A stretch of 64,000 nucleotides of DNA from Geosiphon pyriformis (Eukaryota; Glomeromycota; Glomeromycetes; Archaeosporales; Geosiphonaceae), in NCBI GenBank assembly GCA_016748015.1, contig JAAOMT010000295.1:1308604-1372603 (forward strand). The letters are read 5' to 3'. Of this stretch, positions 24,001-37,279 are shown one piece after another; position 1 is the first letter of the stretch, and each line of letters opens with the position of its first letter. A model generated the notes under the pieces. That model did not search any database. It saw nothing but the letters and a program-made list of their open reading frames with translations, and was not told the origin of the DNA. Both the position numbers and the translations under genes were made by a program.

Positions 24001-26569
24001 TATTATTTAATATCAAAGATATAAAAAAAGTTTTTATTTTTATTATTTAAAATTCTTTTTGCATAATTTTTGTAATAAATCCAATTTATAAAATATTTTT
24101 ACTTTATAGGTATGTTGTCAAATCAAATAAGTATTATTTTAAAAGAATTTTTTACATGTTTTTGTCAATAATAATTAGTTCATCTGGTGTTTATACAATT
24201 TTCATTTTAAATAATTAATTTTCATTTTTGAATTAATCTTAATTTTTAAATAAAGGTATAATCTTTTTCTTATAATTCAATAGAAGTGTTTCAATTTTAA
24301 TTTTCAATTATTTGATTTAAATTATCAAACAATCTTGATTATATTCTTTCTTCTTGTTCATTTAATTATTTTACCATAAAATATTTCTTGTGAAATTTTT
24401 TTATTCATCTTCAATCCATTAATACTGTTGTAATAGTATCAAATTCAGTGTTAAATCAAAATTTTTGATAGAAATTATATGATGATAACGAATTATGTTG
24501 TGAGATTTTTTCTTTGAAATATTCACTGTCCAATAAAAATTTGAAAAATATCTAAATAAGATAAAATTCAGTTATGTAAAAAAAAAAGTAGGTTTAATTA
24601 GAGATTCTAAATCAACTTGGGTTGAAATAAAATTTTTTGTGAGTTTTTTCATTAGTAAATGATACAAATTTGTTAGAAATTTTGATTTTGTATTCATCAA
24701 AATAACTCTTTGAAATTTATTCTCCCTAACATCAAGTATAAAATAGTTATCCACATATTTTTGAAAGCTATTATTTGTGAAAATAATTTTTTTGAAGAGC
24801 TACGTATAAAAGCTTCAAACATTTTTCTATTATTAATTTTTAAAATAATAAAACCTATCGTGGTGGTTTTTAATCTGGCTTAAGAATAGTAAAGTTTATT
24901 TTAAAAAAATGAATTTGAAAGATTTTTGGGCCCAATTTTAAGAGATATACTGTTAAAAGATATACAATATTACTTTTTACTTTTTTATTTAGAATTAAAT
25001 TAAAATTTTTGAAAGATAATAGTTCAGGAAAAAATATTTTTATTCAATTTTGGCTTAAATTTCCAAAAAAAATTGTGATTTAATAAATTACGATAAATTA
25101 GTTAAAATGTAAATAAAAATAAATAAATTCAAACTTTTTTGTAATGTGCCAAAAAAAATATTTTTATATAGTTTTAGAGACTTTTTCTTTGTGTTGCTTT
25201 AGTTTTGAAAATTTTGGAATTTTATACATAATATTTACCACTATGCTCTAATAAAGACATGTAATAGTTTTCAATGGAAATTTGCTTTCAATTTTATTGA
25301 CAATTATCATGTTATCAACTTATTCTGGACTAGTACAAAAAAAACTAAGGATGAAATACTTTTCTCAACTCAAATATATGATCAAGAAAATTACAAGGTC
25401 ACGAGACTACAACAAAATGGTCAATTATATAAAAAAACTGTTTGTATGTACCAGTTTTATGTTTGTAAATTATATAATTTCAAAATAATAGATACTTGAA
25501 TAATTGGAAAATAAAAGTAAAAATATATCGCAATTTATAATTTATTTTATCATTCAAAAAGCAAATATTTTAATTTGAAAACTTTTTTTAAAATTAAATT
25601 TATTATCACAAGACATCAAACAGTCATGTTAAAAGGCTAATTTTTTTTTTAAATTTCAAAAATTTGCCTTTATTCATTTTCATAATCAAAACATTAAATT
25701 TGAAACTAAATTAAGAGATATTTCAGAAATTATATTCAAGATATTGAACTATATATTCACCTATACTTGAATCCAAATTCTTGAAACTTAATTGACTCAA
25801 TTTACAAAAAATGAAAGTGTTACTTTAAAAAAAAATTGATGATCTATTTGAAAAGTCATTGGAATCAAATTCTCTTAGTTTTCTCATCAAAAATTACCAT
25901 GCTAACTTTGTGACTAAATCATAAAAAATCAAAGAATATTTTCGAAGCAAGTTTCAAAATATAATTAAGAGATATAAAGCTTTTGGTTTTATAAAAAGAG
26001 TTTCTGATATACCGTTCATTTGAATAAATTTGTTAAAATTTTAATTTTAATTAAAGTCATTTATTAACATTTGAAGTATCATTTTACTTTTTCAAAAATT
26101 TAAAAGTTTTCAAGGATTTAAAAGTTTTCATCCCATTTACTAAAAAATAAAATAAAATATTTTCTATTTTCAAGAAAATTTTTAGTGAAATATGATGATA
26201 GGTAAAAATAAAATAAGGCGTGTACATTCGTTGGAACTGATATCTCGTCAATTCATTATTTCCTTGAGTTGATGCTTTAAATTCAAGTCATTAATTTATT
26301 GGTAATTCACTCTCACATTTATTTATTTTAGTCAAAGCTTGCTCAGTAGCAAGGGAAGTCTTCATTTTTATTGAAAACTCAAAAATTATTCTCATGAATT
26401 CAAATAATTAAACAAGTTCAAATTTCCAAAATCTTTTTTCAATGATCCATCAAATGAATAAGATGTTAAAATTAATAAAAAATTCCTAGATTGTTTATCT
26501 TCCCATCGATCGATCATAATTTTTCTAGACTTCAGAACCGAGAAAACCTACCTTTTATCAAACGGTCAA
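19744..26569. other. AT-rich gene desert
   Basis: No gene that I can support in almost 7 kb. Short (ATT)n tracts occur near 20995-21020 and 23985-24008. Slightly GC-richer patches at about 21300-21420 and 22200-22440 may be old gene or transposon remnants; the 83-codon frame at 22218-22469 has no recognisable domain. The rest consists of short frames broken by TAA and TTA. Confidence 0.5.
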
Positions 26570-27591
26570 TCATTTTTTAGCAATACGTTGATTCCCTACA
26601 TCCAATACATCTCCAATATATCCACATGAATATCTTAAAAAGCCATTAAATATGTCAAAATCAGTGTCATACAAGTATTGAGCTATTAAATTCCTAAATG
26701 GTGTTTCATCCGCAAACTCTTGCCAAACTTTCAAAATCTTTTGATAAGATTCGCTACAAATTATTTTATTAGGAACAGGGAGTTCGTAAGTTTTAGTTAA
26801 GGTTGGTGGTGGATCGATGTCCGTAATTTTGATAGTGCGATTAAACTTGATTTTTCCGATGGGTTCAAGTAGTAGTAAGTCATTTTCGATGGTTAGATTG
26901 AAGGTGATAGCGCGGACATAACGGTTTGTTTGGGCGTAGAGATCAAGCGAGCAATACCCTTTAAAAAGAAAAAATTGAGGATTTTAATCAAACATGTAAT
27001 CAGGGATTAAACTATTCGAAACGAAATTATTATTATTGATAACATACCAAGACTTGAATCTTTAAAACAATAAGTTTTTCTGGTCCTCAACGCCAAATAC
27101 GCTTTGGCAAGGATTTCACCGGCATCGAAACCAATTTGAAGATCAGGGGTCATTTCATTATTTGTGTTGTTGTTGTTGTTGTTGTTGTTGTCAGTTATAT
27201 TTGCATTGTAGAAATACAGTCCAACTTTCGTAAGTTCATTATCACAATCAAATTGAATAACTCTAATTAAATCTTTAACACCACCCTCATCACATGTCTG
27301 TCCACAAAAATCATTTAATCGTGCTTCATCAAGATTCTGATTAATTATTTGTGTTCCATCGTAATCACAACTCTTGAAATTCGCAATTGTAGGTGAAATG
27401 AATAATCTTCGTTGACAAGGGCTACATTGTGAGACATCGTAAAAATTTTCACAGGCAAATCGATCATCATAATCGAAAATAGTGTTAGAAGATACTTCTT
27501 CGTTTTGTTGACTTTTAGATTTAGATATAAAGAAAATTGACAATAATAAGAAGTGAAATAAAAGGGATTTTATGATCATTTTTTTAGTCAA
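26570..27591 (-). CDS. Secreted Cys-rich protein of unknown function
   Basis: Two exons, 27591-27048 and 26958-26570, with an 89-nt intron (gtatgt...aaag) in phase 1. They give 310 residues. A clear signal peptide (KSLLFHFLLLSIFF core, about residues 1-28) starts the protein. The mature N-terminal half has eight Cys (CENF, CSPCQR, CDYD, FCGQTC, FDC), suggesting disulphide bonds. A short Asn run from (GTT)n lies at about 134-145. The second exon adds C-terminal Cys residues (YCS, IICS, YSCGYIGD) and ends in a Lys pair. There is no membrane anchor after the signal peptide, so it is probably secreted. In a symbiotic or parasitic fungus it could be an effector or wall protein, but that is speculation; I recognise no family. 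Confidence 0.75.
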
Positions 27592-27632
27592 AATTTATTA
27601 AAATTTTCAAGTGATTAATTTTGAATTTTTTA

Positions 27633-27673
27633 AGTGAGTGAGTGAGTGAGTGAATGAGTGAGAGTGAGTGAGT
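27633..27673. repeat. (GAGT)n microsatellite
   Basis: About ten GAGT units with minor interruptions, just upstream of the secreted Cys-rich gene. Confidence 0.85.
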
Positions 27674-30600
27674 TGAAATTCTCAATCTTAAATAAGAGAA
27701 TTTTTTTTTTCCAAGGCTACATCAATTTTTCATTTTCAAGTAAGTTGATTGATGATAAAGTAGTTTCTCCGGTGAACTTGTTTTGTTTGGCTAGATTCGC
27801 TATGATCAATGAAACAACATCAATTAAAAAGTGACAGTCCACTAATTAAAAGATGACGAAAAGATTATTAGAGGAATTAATATTATTGGGAGAAAAACTA
27901 ACAATAGTTGTATTAGTATTATTTTTAAAAACAATTTTAATCTCTTCTAAGAGTAAATAGTAATATTTTTGTTTTGTTTTTTTTTATAAATACCTGTAAA
28001 AAGCTTTTATCCATAACCTTCGATAGAGAAAATTTTCTCGAGATTTTAACAAATGGTAGTTTGATATTTACAATTCTGAATTTTTCCGTGATAAACTGTT
28101 TATCTTGTTTGTTTATCTAATTTCTTTGAAATCACTTGTCATGAAATATCCCTTTTTTTAAAAGGAGTATTTGTTTCGATCTCTTATCACAGACCAGTTG
28201 AATTCAAAAATAAAATGTCTTCCTAACTCATAAGTTTTACAATGACTCTTTAAACCTTGAAGGGTTGAAATCATTTTCTAAAACAGTAAGCAAAGTAAAA
28301 TTTTTCCTTCATTGAAAAAAATTAAGATTTTAACTTGAAAAAAAATAAAGTGGTTTTTCAAAAAATTACATAATCAATCAATTTTTATTTTATATTTAAA
28401 AATAAATCAAAAAATCAAATATTTATTAATAGAAATAAAGTATATTTAGAATTATTTTCTAATCTAAACTTTCAATATTTTAAACAAACAAACAAATTAC
28501 CACTTTAATCAAAAAAAAAAGAATTCAATAAAAAAATTATTTTTTGCTTATAATAAAACTTGACGCGATATGACATGATTTGCATATATATATTTCTTAA
28601 AAGTTTGAAAAAATATACAACACAATATAGTTTTAAAAAAGTTTAAAATAAAATTTTTTGATGAATTTATAACAAAATATAGTATATATCAAAAATATTA
28701 AAGTAAAAATTAAACATAGATTTCAAAAAAAATCATTTACATTTTGATTGGCTAACATAAAGTTTTATAAGTAAATTTTATTATATACATATAAAAAAAG
28801 TCAGTTTAACAAAAAAATACTTTAAAAAATGACAATTTCCTTTTATACTTGAAATTTTTAAATAATTATAGATTAAACAAAAGTTTTTGTAACTTATTAT
28901 ATTCACATAAACAAATTCAAAATTAAACTATTCTGAATTTATAAACTAAACACAAAAAATATTTGCCTAATTAATTCTCTTGAAATGATGGTTCATATTA
29001 ATAAAACTTTGTCAAGTTCTTTTCAAACGTGCAAATTTAAGCTTGGTATCAAGTAAATGTATAATTATCATTTGGTTGCAACTCTGTAAGCTCCTATTTG
29101 AAAAAAATACATAGCTTGGTGTTATAAAAAAAGTTTTTTTTAATTTTCAAAAGAATTTTTTTTATCATCAAAAAAAAATTTCGAATTCTTATTATTCTTC
29201 ATTCCTATGAATCTAAAAAAATATATATATATACGTAGAAAAAATATTTACTCGTATTTTGAAAAAAAGTCTGATAAAGTTTTTTGACTCTCAAAAAATT
29301 CAAAATTCAAATAAAGTCTAAATGGAAATATTTTGTCTAAAAATCTCGTCCAGACTTCTGATACGATCATATTTTTAATTTTTAAAAATTAATTTTCACT
29401 TATCAAAAATTGTTTCTACAGAAACCAAAAATCTATTTCTTTATTGATAAGTCATCCTTTTTTTTTCAACCATAAATTATTTCAATTCTTTATGAGATGG
29501 ATGAATATTTAATTAAAAAAATTAAATTACAACACCATCCTTTTTTTTAAGTATTATGATAAGAAAAATTAAAACCAAGAATAAAACATACAAAATACTA
29601 ATAATTAAAATAAACAGAATTCAAAAATAAATGAATTAATTAAATATAATTTATTAGTTTAAATATTTCAAAAGGAAAAATACAATATTTTTATAAATCA
29701 AAATAATAAATTCAAAAAATTTTGAATTTTTTTTTTATTAATGTAATAATACTAATAAATTTTTACATACATGTTTATTTATTTTTAATGTCAAGGACCT
29801 AAAACAGTCAATTATATTTAAAAAAATTTCAAAAAATAACTAAACAAATCTTATTATAAAATTGATTTTCCATATTTTAAAATATTTTTACTTTTATATA
29901 TATCAATAAAAAATTTAAATAATATGTTAAAATATGAATAAATAAATATAAATTTAGATATTTATTGTGATTTAATTTTAAAGTTTATTGAATTGTGTAA
30001 ATGAAAATTATTAAAATCAAAAACAAAAATATTACCAATTTCATTAAAATAAAGGTATAATAAAATAAATTAGATTTTGATTTATGATAAAAACGAAATA
30101 AGGTTATTTGTCAAGTAAATAATTAATTATACATTAAAATTAAATACAAAATATTGAATTTTTTTAAAAATTTTAGTTAAACTTAAAAAAATTATTTAAT
30201 TAAATAAATATTACTATTTTATGAAAATTTTTAATATTTTCATAAATAATAAATTAACTTATTAATATTTATTATAAATATATAAAAATTGGTTCAACTT
30301 AACTTATTTAAATATATATATTAATATATACCAATAAATTTTATCCTTGATTGTTAATTTAATCCATATTTTTATAATTTAAATATTGGACTTACTAATT
30401 AAAACTTACTTAATTGCCAAAAAAACCATTTTAAATAAAAATAAATTGGATATTTAGGTAGTTTTTTTTTTGTGTTATCTTAAATTTAATACAAATAAAT
30501 TCACAAAACATGAAAATAATATCTTGCTAAAGCAATTCTATTATCAATATATAGACAAAATAATAAAACCTAAAATCAATACCTTAAAAATTTTTAGAGA

Positions 30601-30998
30601 AATAGTAAACTTTAAATTTTTAGATTAGCAAGTCTCTTATTTTCGAAATTGATCAATGCAAAAATTAAAAATATTACATTTTAAAAAAATTCTTTGTTAA
30701 TTTAAAGCATCAAAAAAATAATTCACGTGATCCTTTAAAAAATTGGTTAACCTTAAATGCGAATCAATCATAATCTGATACATTAAAATAATAGAGATTT
30801 TTGAGCATAAAATAAGCGTTCAATAAAGTTTGCTGCATATTAACCTTTTCTCTCAAATTTCTTTTAAAAATGGTTTTAAAATGGGGATTCACCATTGGTA
30901 ATGTGGTCAGCCTGAGTGCTTTTTTTAATAAACTAACTATTGATTGCGAGAGACACTAATTTCACCTTATCTTAAACGTCAACCATGAAAATTTATAG
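27674..30998. other. AT-rich intergenic stretch
   Basis: I see no gene. The first 500 bp are less AT-rich and probably contain the upstream region of the Cys-rich gene. From 28.3 to 30.8 kb the sequence is extremely AT-rich with frequent stops in all frames. Confidence 0.55.
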
Positions 30999-31592
30999 AT
31001 GAGCAAATCAACTATAAAGGAGTGACAACTGCAAAACTTATTACTCCTCCCAAGGTTCCCGATGTTATTACGTTATCGCTTATTATTTCTGATCGATTTA
31101 TGCTTATAGGCACAAAGCCAGGTTCTAAATCTTATTTTGCTAATTTTCTTGAATTCATTCTAAATATCTTTTACTCTCATCTCAGAAATTCTAGAGTGGC
31201 TTCATTCCTACCCTGATATCATTTTGAAAGTGAGAATCTTTGATGACGATAATGTCCCACCATCAATTCATTTTCAGAATATCGTAATCGATCTTCTGGC
31301 TGATGCTCACATGCATCGTCATCTAGCCGATATTGTGAATCCACTTCACCATCCTGACGCAGCTTTCGAGAATGTTCGGCTAGAATTTAGAATTTCCAAT
31401 CCGAAGACGGATGATTTACTGGAACCCCTTTTTAGATTAATCGTAACATCTGGGAGCAAATTATCCGAAATTGTGGATAGTATTGAGGAAGAATGGAATA
31501 AATTAGTTTATCCGAGTATCTGGGATGAGGTTAAGGAAGTTGCTTCGTTGCCTTACAAAGTCTTGAGAGAGGATAACAATAACAGTGCCTAA
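30999..31592 (+). CDS. 3' part of an unrecognised gene, paralogous to 13.1-14.8 kb
   Basis: Two exons can be read: about 30999-31121 and 31186-31592, with a 64-nt intron whose phase-1 junction joins GTKP to EILEWLHSYPD. The visible part is about 175 residues and ends at TAA 31590-31592. No starting Met is clear upstream, because the first exon seems to begin at an acceptor (tttatag) after an in-frame TGA. So 5' exons are either missing or unrecognised, and it may be a truncated duplicate. The sequence is coherent and GC-richer than its flanks (IFDDDNVPPSIHFQN, HLADIVNPLHHPDAA, EEWNKLVYPSIWDEVKE). No signal peptide or known domain is seen. The last exon and 3' flank are shared with the decayed copy 17 kb upstream. 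Confidence 0.55.
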
Positions 31593-32240
31593 GTAAGATT
31601 GAATCGGAATTTAAAGGCTACCAATGAGTTTTACACTTAATCTCATTAATACAAAGTTTTCAAGCAAAATTGTTCTAGTAAACATAAAGTAAATACTCAG
31701 TTGGTCTGATTTAGGCCCTCTTGCCTTTTTTTAATTCCTTTTTCTAATTCATCGAGATCAGATATTAAATACTTATTATAATATTCTTTAAATCAGCCTT
31801 GAAACACTAAAAGAATCAGTCATTTTGAAAAGGACTTTAGAAAATGGAAAGGGTCTAATATATATAATCTAATATTTTTTCTTTAAATGTTTTGATATCA
31901 AATTATAATCATTTATATTCACACTTTTAGATTTAACTACACCATTCAATTGGATATAATTATGATGTGCAAAAAAAAATTAATTCATGTGTGAAAAAAT
32001 AAAATTAATTATAAATTTTTATAATTATACTTAAAAAATTTTATTATAGGTCACATTATTACAATGGGTAAAATACTGCAAAAAATATAAACGATGAAAA
32101 TGATAATAGTGATAATAACAACGACATAAAGAAACTATAACTTAGCAGCTTATGTTATAATTATAGATTCATTAAAATTGGCTAATGACAATAATAATGT
32201 GTTTAAGAAATAAAACTATAATTGAAGAGTATTCAAAAAG
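31488..32240 (+). repeat. Segmental duplication, copy B
   Basis: This is the counterpart of 14733-15420. It starts inside the last coding exon at GAAGAATGGAATAAATTAG and runs about 650 bp beyond the stop codon. Differences are mainly substitutions and small indels in A/T runs. Confidence 0.8.
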
Positions 32241-33141
32241 ATTTATAAGATAATAATATTTGTATTATTATTATTTTTTTCTTGTAAACTTTCATTTATA
32301 TGTAAAAATTATTTTAAGTCAAAATTTTAAATCCAATTTATTAAAATTACTGCTTTAATTAGTCTAGTACATTTTATTTAAGAGTTGAAATTAAAACAGA
32401 GTTTAAACAAAAAAAAATGGGAAATTAAAATAAATGTAAATAACTCAAAAATAAAAATTTTGCAAAAATTTTACATGCAAATTATATGATGTAAAATTCA
32501 GAATTTTTAAATAAAATAAAATAACACTTTTAAAATATAGAAATTATTTTAAAAGTCAAATAAATAATGTGACTTACTCAAATTACAAAAAAAATTATCA
32601 TTAAATTGTAATAATATTTTTCAAATCCTATATTTTTAATATACAATAATTGTTAAGTTATATTTGAAAGCAAAACTAGAGTATTTAAATTAAAAATACC
32701 AACCAAGTTGAAGAAATAAAACAACAACAACACTAAAGACAGTTTTTAAAAAAGATAATAAAACTAATTAAAGACTTGAAACCGCAAATCTGTGTCATGA
32801 ATTATTTTTATTAAACTAAACTCAATATGTCAAATTGGTCAACTTTCTTATTCCTTTAATATCATCAATAAGTAGAAAAACGAGTAACTGAATAATCGTC
32901 AATTTAGGGCCTTTGATTTTATTAAGATATATCGGTAATTACAAATATATGTAAACAAAAATTGATGATTTTTCCGGATACTAGTTCTTCTATTTATTGA
33001 TAATATTAAAGAATAAAAAATTTTCCTCTGGCTTATTAAGGTAATCCGTAAATAATATTACATATATTTTCCACAGTCTTTGTATCCTCTTTCACTTATT
33101 TAAAAAATAAATATAAAAATAAATTTTCATATTATCTTTAA
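32241..33141. other. AT-rich intergenic stretch
   Basis: I see no gene. It is the upstream region of the second lipase-like gene. No obvious promoter element can be separated from the AT-rich background. Confidence 0.5.
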
Positions 33142-34594
33142 ATGAATAAAAAAAAGATACCTCGATTTTTTCAGTTGCTAATTATAATAATAATTCTCGT
33201 TTCACTCTTTTTAAAAATTTTCACACAATCGATATTTTCACACAAAATTATTATTCTAGAAAAAAGTATTGAACACAATGTAAAAAATCATAAAAATGAA
33301 TCGAAAACAAGTGAAAATAAAAGATCATTTCAGGATTCAGAGTCTTCATCGTCGCATCTACAAAAAGTACCTTGGAATCTAAGGCAAGAAGAGTGGAAAG
33401 ATTTGGAGATAATGGCTCATCTCGCCAATTTTGGATACTGTTATGAAATCAATAAAATTGGAAAGAAACTTGCTGCAAAATTTGTGAAAGGTAATTTTGA
33501 GTTTCAATTTCGATCTAACCAAATTTTGACCACTTATATAATTCATATAAATTCTTTTCAGCCGGTGAGTTTTTTGATGAGGAGACTTCACAGCTTTTTA
33601 TTTATTTTAAAGGAAAAGTATGTATTTTTCAAAGAATCGTATCTATTGTTGAAGCCAATTTGAAAATTATAGTTCCACACAAATCTAATTGTTTTTAGGA
33701 ACTGACAAAATCACAATGGATTGTAAGAAGAACGACTCTAGTTGGTTTTACATTTGAACCATACAATGTTAACTCATTGGTAAAAGTAGACAATGAATGG
33801 TTTGGAAATTTTAAACAAATGTGGGCCAACATATTAGCGGTAATTATGGCTAGGTTAGCTCAAGAGCGTAAAAAAGGTGGGATAAAAGGGCTTTTTTTTA
33901 CTGGACATGCTATTGGTGGTGGTATGTTTTTTTTGATTATATGTTCATAATGAAAAAAATTAGCATCTACAAACTAATTTTTTTAAATATTTTAGCCTAT
34001 GCTACATTCGCAGCTCTATATTGGCGGTTGTTTAAAGCCAGTCAAAGTTCTCCCAATACAAAATCCTTTAATTTTCCCACCCAGCTTGTCACTTTTGGCG
34101 CTCCAAGGATTGGCAATATTGTCTTTGCCAGATTTTTAAACACATGGAGTTCCAAGAATGATTTCAGGGTGACCACTGGAAATGATCATGTACCCCATTT
34201 CCCTGCTTCTATAAATGGCAATAATATCTTGAAACATTCCGAACTTGAAGTTTGGATCGAATCCCAATCCAAAAACTGTGATTGTTTAGAGATTGAACTT
34301 TTCAAATGCCCTGGTGTTTTACCTTCAGTAAACGATGTGAAAAAATTACAATTTTCTAGAAAAGTCTTTATGTTTCCTCCTGATGAAGTAAAAGCTGGTG
34401 AAAATGAGGTAATTTTTTTAGATAAATGTTTTTCGCATTTGATAATTTATAATACATAATATATATTTTCTGCTATCTAGGAATGTAACTTGGGGCAAAA
34501 ACATGATGATGTTCCGGGAGATTTTTTTCATAAAGGTCCATATTTTACTATCACCATGGGTGATTGTAGTGGTTATCCAAATATCAATATTTAA
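33142..34594 (+). CDS. Class-3 lipase-like protein with Ala in place of the nucleophile Ser
   Basis: Five exons: 33142-33490, 33562-33617, 33699-33921, 33996-34408 and 34481-34594. Introns are 71-81 nt and all phases agree; the product is 384 residues. The N-terminus has a hydrophobic segment (about residues 11-27) that may be a signal peptide or signal anchor, followed by a Lys/Ser/Asn-rich linker. The hydrolase domain shows MAHLANFGYC, then the nucleophile elbow FTGHAIGGAYATFAA, with Ala206 at the Ser position. It continues with TFGAPRIGN, Asp273 in TGNDHVPHFP and His290 in LKHSELEVWI. Cys-containing segments (NCDC, ECNLG, GDCSG) match the paralogue on the minus strand at 9.6-10.9 kb, including the position of the last intron. 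The Ser-to-Ala change should abolish ordinary ester hydrolysis while the fold stays intact. It is a probable secreted or membrane-anchored pseudo-lipase. Confidence 0.85.
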
Positions 34595-35128
34595 TTTTTT
34601 TCTTTGTGGCAGCTACCATTAAAATGGTTATTTTGATATTCTCATTAAACTCGACAATCCCTCCCTCTTTCAAAAATTTTAATGGGAATATTTGCCAAAT
34701 TTTCTTAAATCAATAAAAAAATTTCAAGCTTCAAAAGTAAAAGATACAATATTTAAACCATTATTTCTACTATAAAGCATAAAAGTAATACATATTTGAT
34801 TGTTTTTATGTAATGGTCTTGAACTTTTCGTATTGATAAAAGAAAACAAAAACAATTAGAATTTTGAAAATCGATTTTTTACATCCTTAGGTTGAAGGTC
34901 ATAATACAATTATTGATAAGATGAAAAAATATTTCTTTATTGACTAGCCTAATCGCCTGATTTGAACCTTATTAAGCATTTATTTATGAGAAAATAAATC
35001 TAAAGACTGTAAAATAGTTGATAATTGTCACAAATGACTAAACCAACATAACAATCAAATAATAGTTAAAAACAGGCTCAGACTTACTTAATAATATAAA
35101 TAATGTCACAAAACATCAATAATTATAT
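34595..35128. other. AT-rich intergenic stretch
   Basis: I see no gene. It contains the 3' flank of the second lipase-like gene; no terminator or polyadenylation signal stands out from the AT background. Confidence 0.5.
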
Positions 35129-35560
35129 TATTACAGATTAAAGTAATGTGCTAATAAATAGCAGAGGAATCAATTTCAAAATCACAATTGTTAATTTTTC
35201 AAAAAAATTATCTTTAATTATTTTAATAATTGTTTATTTAATAAATTACAAGAGTAAGTTTTTTACTTTTCAAGCTAATTTTGACAAATAAATATTCAGA
35301 AATTCAAAAAAAATATTGAATTAACTTTAATTTAAATTAAAGAAATATAAAAGTGTAATTAGTCAAATTATGATTAAAACTCTTTATAGCTTTAAAAGTT
35401 TCATTTATATACTTAATAAACAGAGTAAATAATCAAGTTAACAATAAGGTAATAATCAGATTATTGATCAGACCAATAATTTAGTTTATAACTAAAAATA
35501 GGATGGCTAAAATATGTGACATTAATGACTAAAGAAATTAAAATTAAAGTATGGGAAAAT
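35129..35560 (-). mobile_element. Degenerate solo LTR of the inner gypsy family
   Basis: The left end TATTACAGATTAAAGTAATG aligns with the inner LTR end TGTTACGGGTTGGAGTAACA. The right part (tandem ATCAGATTATTGATCAGACC units, then a run like GGATGGCTAAAATATGTGAC) aligns with the LTR's tandem-repeat and terminal region. Mismatches are mostly G-to-A and C-to-T. It is shorter than the full LTR, so internally deleted or diverged. No internal sequence is attached, hence solo LTR. Confidence 0.5.
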
Positions 35561-37279
35561 TTATTTTTAAAATTTTAAAATTGAAATAAAATATATACTA
35601 TTCAAAAAAAGTTAAATTATTTAGTTAAAGATATGTTTTTTTTTATGTTATTGAATTATATAAAATAAGTTATTAATTGCTAAACCCTAATTAAGTTATA
35701 ATAAAGTGCCTAATAAAATTTATTTGCAAAACTATGAAGCTTTTAATATAAAAAGAGGTATTGCTATTTTTTATAATTCAAGTTGTGGGTTATTTATTTA
35801 TTCTCATATCTGAAATCCTTAATCTCGTATCACAAAAAAATAATAATATTGATAATTACTATTGAACTGACGATTTTAGTAAAAACCCAAAGTCAATCCA
35901 TACAGACTTTTTACACTAAATATTTTCTTAATTTATATTTGCTTTTAACAATTTATAATTAAAACGTTAAATTGTGAACACGGAATTTTTATTTATTTGT
36001 CTTCTTGCGAAAAATTAAAGTCACCTAAAATAAATAATAATTTTGAATTTTTTTCATGAGATTTAAAGGTATTGGGACCTATCTGGATGATAATATCGAA
36101 AACAGTACCCACTTCGGAAACCTCTCATTTATTAAACTCAGTTGCTGAATTGACGCTAAAGAGCATGAGATGCAAGTGTTCCATTGATCGGCTTTTTAAG
36201 GATCGTTATGTGACCAACCAACTATTGAATGCAAATTGATATTATATTTTAGAGTCCAAACTTCTAAAAGGAAAATTTGTATTAGCTGTATATTAGCCAA
36301 ATCATAACCTGGCTACCTTTCATTAAAACTGGCTTTCTTGACATTATTTTTACCGTCCAAAGAATGCGTTTTTTTTTCAAGGAAATAAATGTATCGTTTG
36401 CAATATTATATTGATTGGAAACAAAACTTAGCTTTCTTATCGGGAAAGCTGCAAGAACGCTTGGATCTTTGATTTTCCTTCATATTTTTTATGTAGCTCT
36501 TCTTTTTTAAAATTTAGTTAATTATAAAGAGACTCAAATATTTTACAAGGCAGTCTTTCTGTCCCGCTGGTTATCAGCAAACATGACAAAATTAGAGGCT
36601 ATCAAATCATCGGAATGTCTTTAACAACTTTGAATGTCCAGAGGGCGCTGAAACTTACATAGAAATGTGACTATTTCCCCAAAAACTGTTAGTGATAACA
36701 AGAGAGCAAGTTTAGGTTTTGAGGTTTTGAGGTTTTGACTAAAACGTCAAAGTGAGTAGTTGATAGACGAAAGAATTTTAAAAGATTTTGCGCAAAGATC
36801 TTTCAGTAAAAAAGAATGTAATAAATCACTATCATCAGTTTCTAATCAGTTTCGGAAATTATGAATCTTCATCTGCTTCTTTCTAAGCTTGTGAATAGTT
36901 TGAAGAGATTATTAGAAACTATCAAAGATAGCTTTTGAGCCTAGTTTCATATTTCCACGTATTCGAATCCCAAACATCAATTCGCTACAATCCACATTTT
37001 TTTCACCAAATCCCCAAACAATATTCTTTGACCCATTTGCAATTATCCGAAACATCTTTATTTTCTCAAGTTAAAATATCATTATTGCTGAAATTAGATA
37101 AAAAGACTATAATAAAGAAATAAGTAAAAACCAATAAATGGGTGATTGGGAAATAGTTTCGAAAAGGTTTGCCAGGGATAAGAATGTATGTGAGAACAAA
37201 GCAAAAATCCTGTGACTAGCTCCTTCCTTGAAAACGCCAGCTGAGTAGACATCATCTAACTTCAAATTTTATTAATTTC
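35561..37279. other. Intergenic stretch with a possible gene remnant
   Basis: At about 36080-37130 the composition is closer to coding DNA, but no long frame survives. A frame at 36935-37123 (including YFHVFESQTSIRYNPHFFHQ) has the look of a leucine-rich or F-box-family fragment, which I cannot support further. The remainder is AT-rich without features. Confidence 0.4.

Noticed and set aside
36935-37123. Fragment resembling an F-box or leucine-rich family protein
   Set aside because: Similarity is only an impression, and no upstream frame or splice structure supports a gene.
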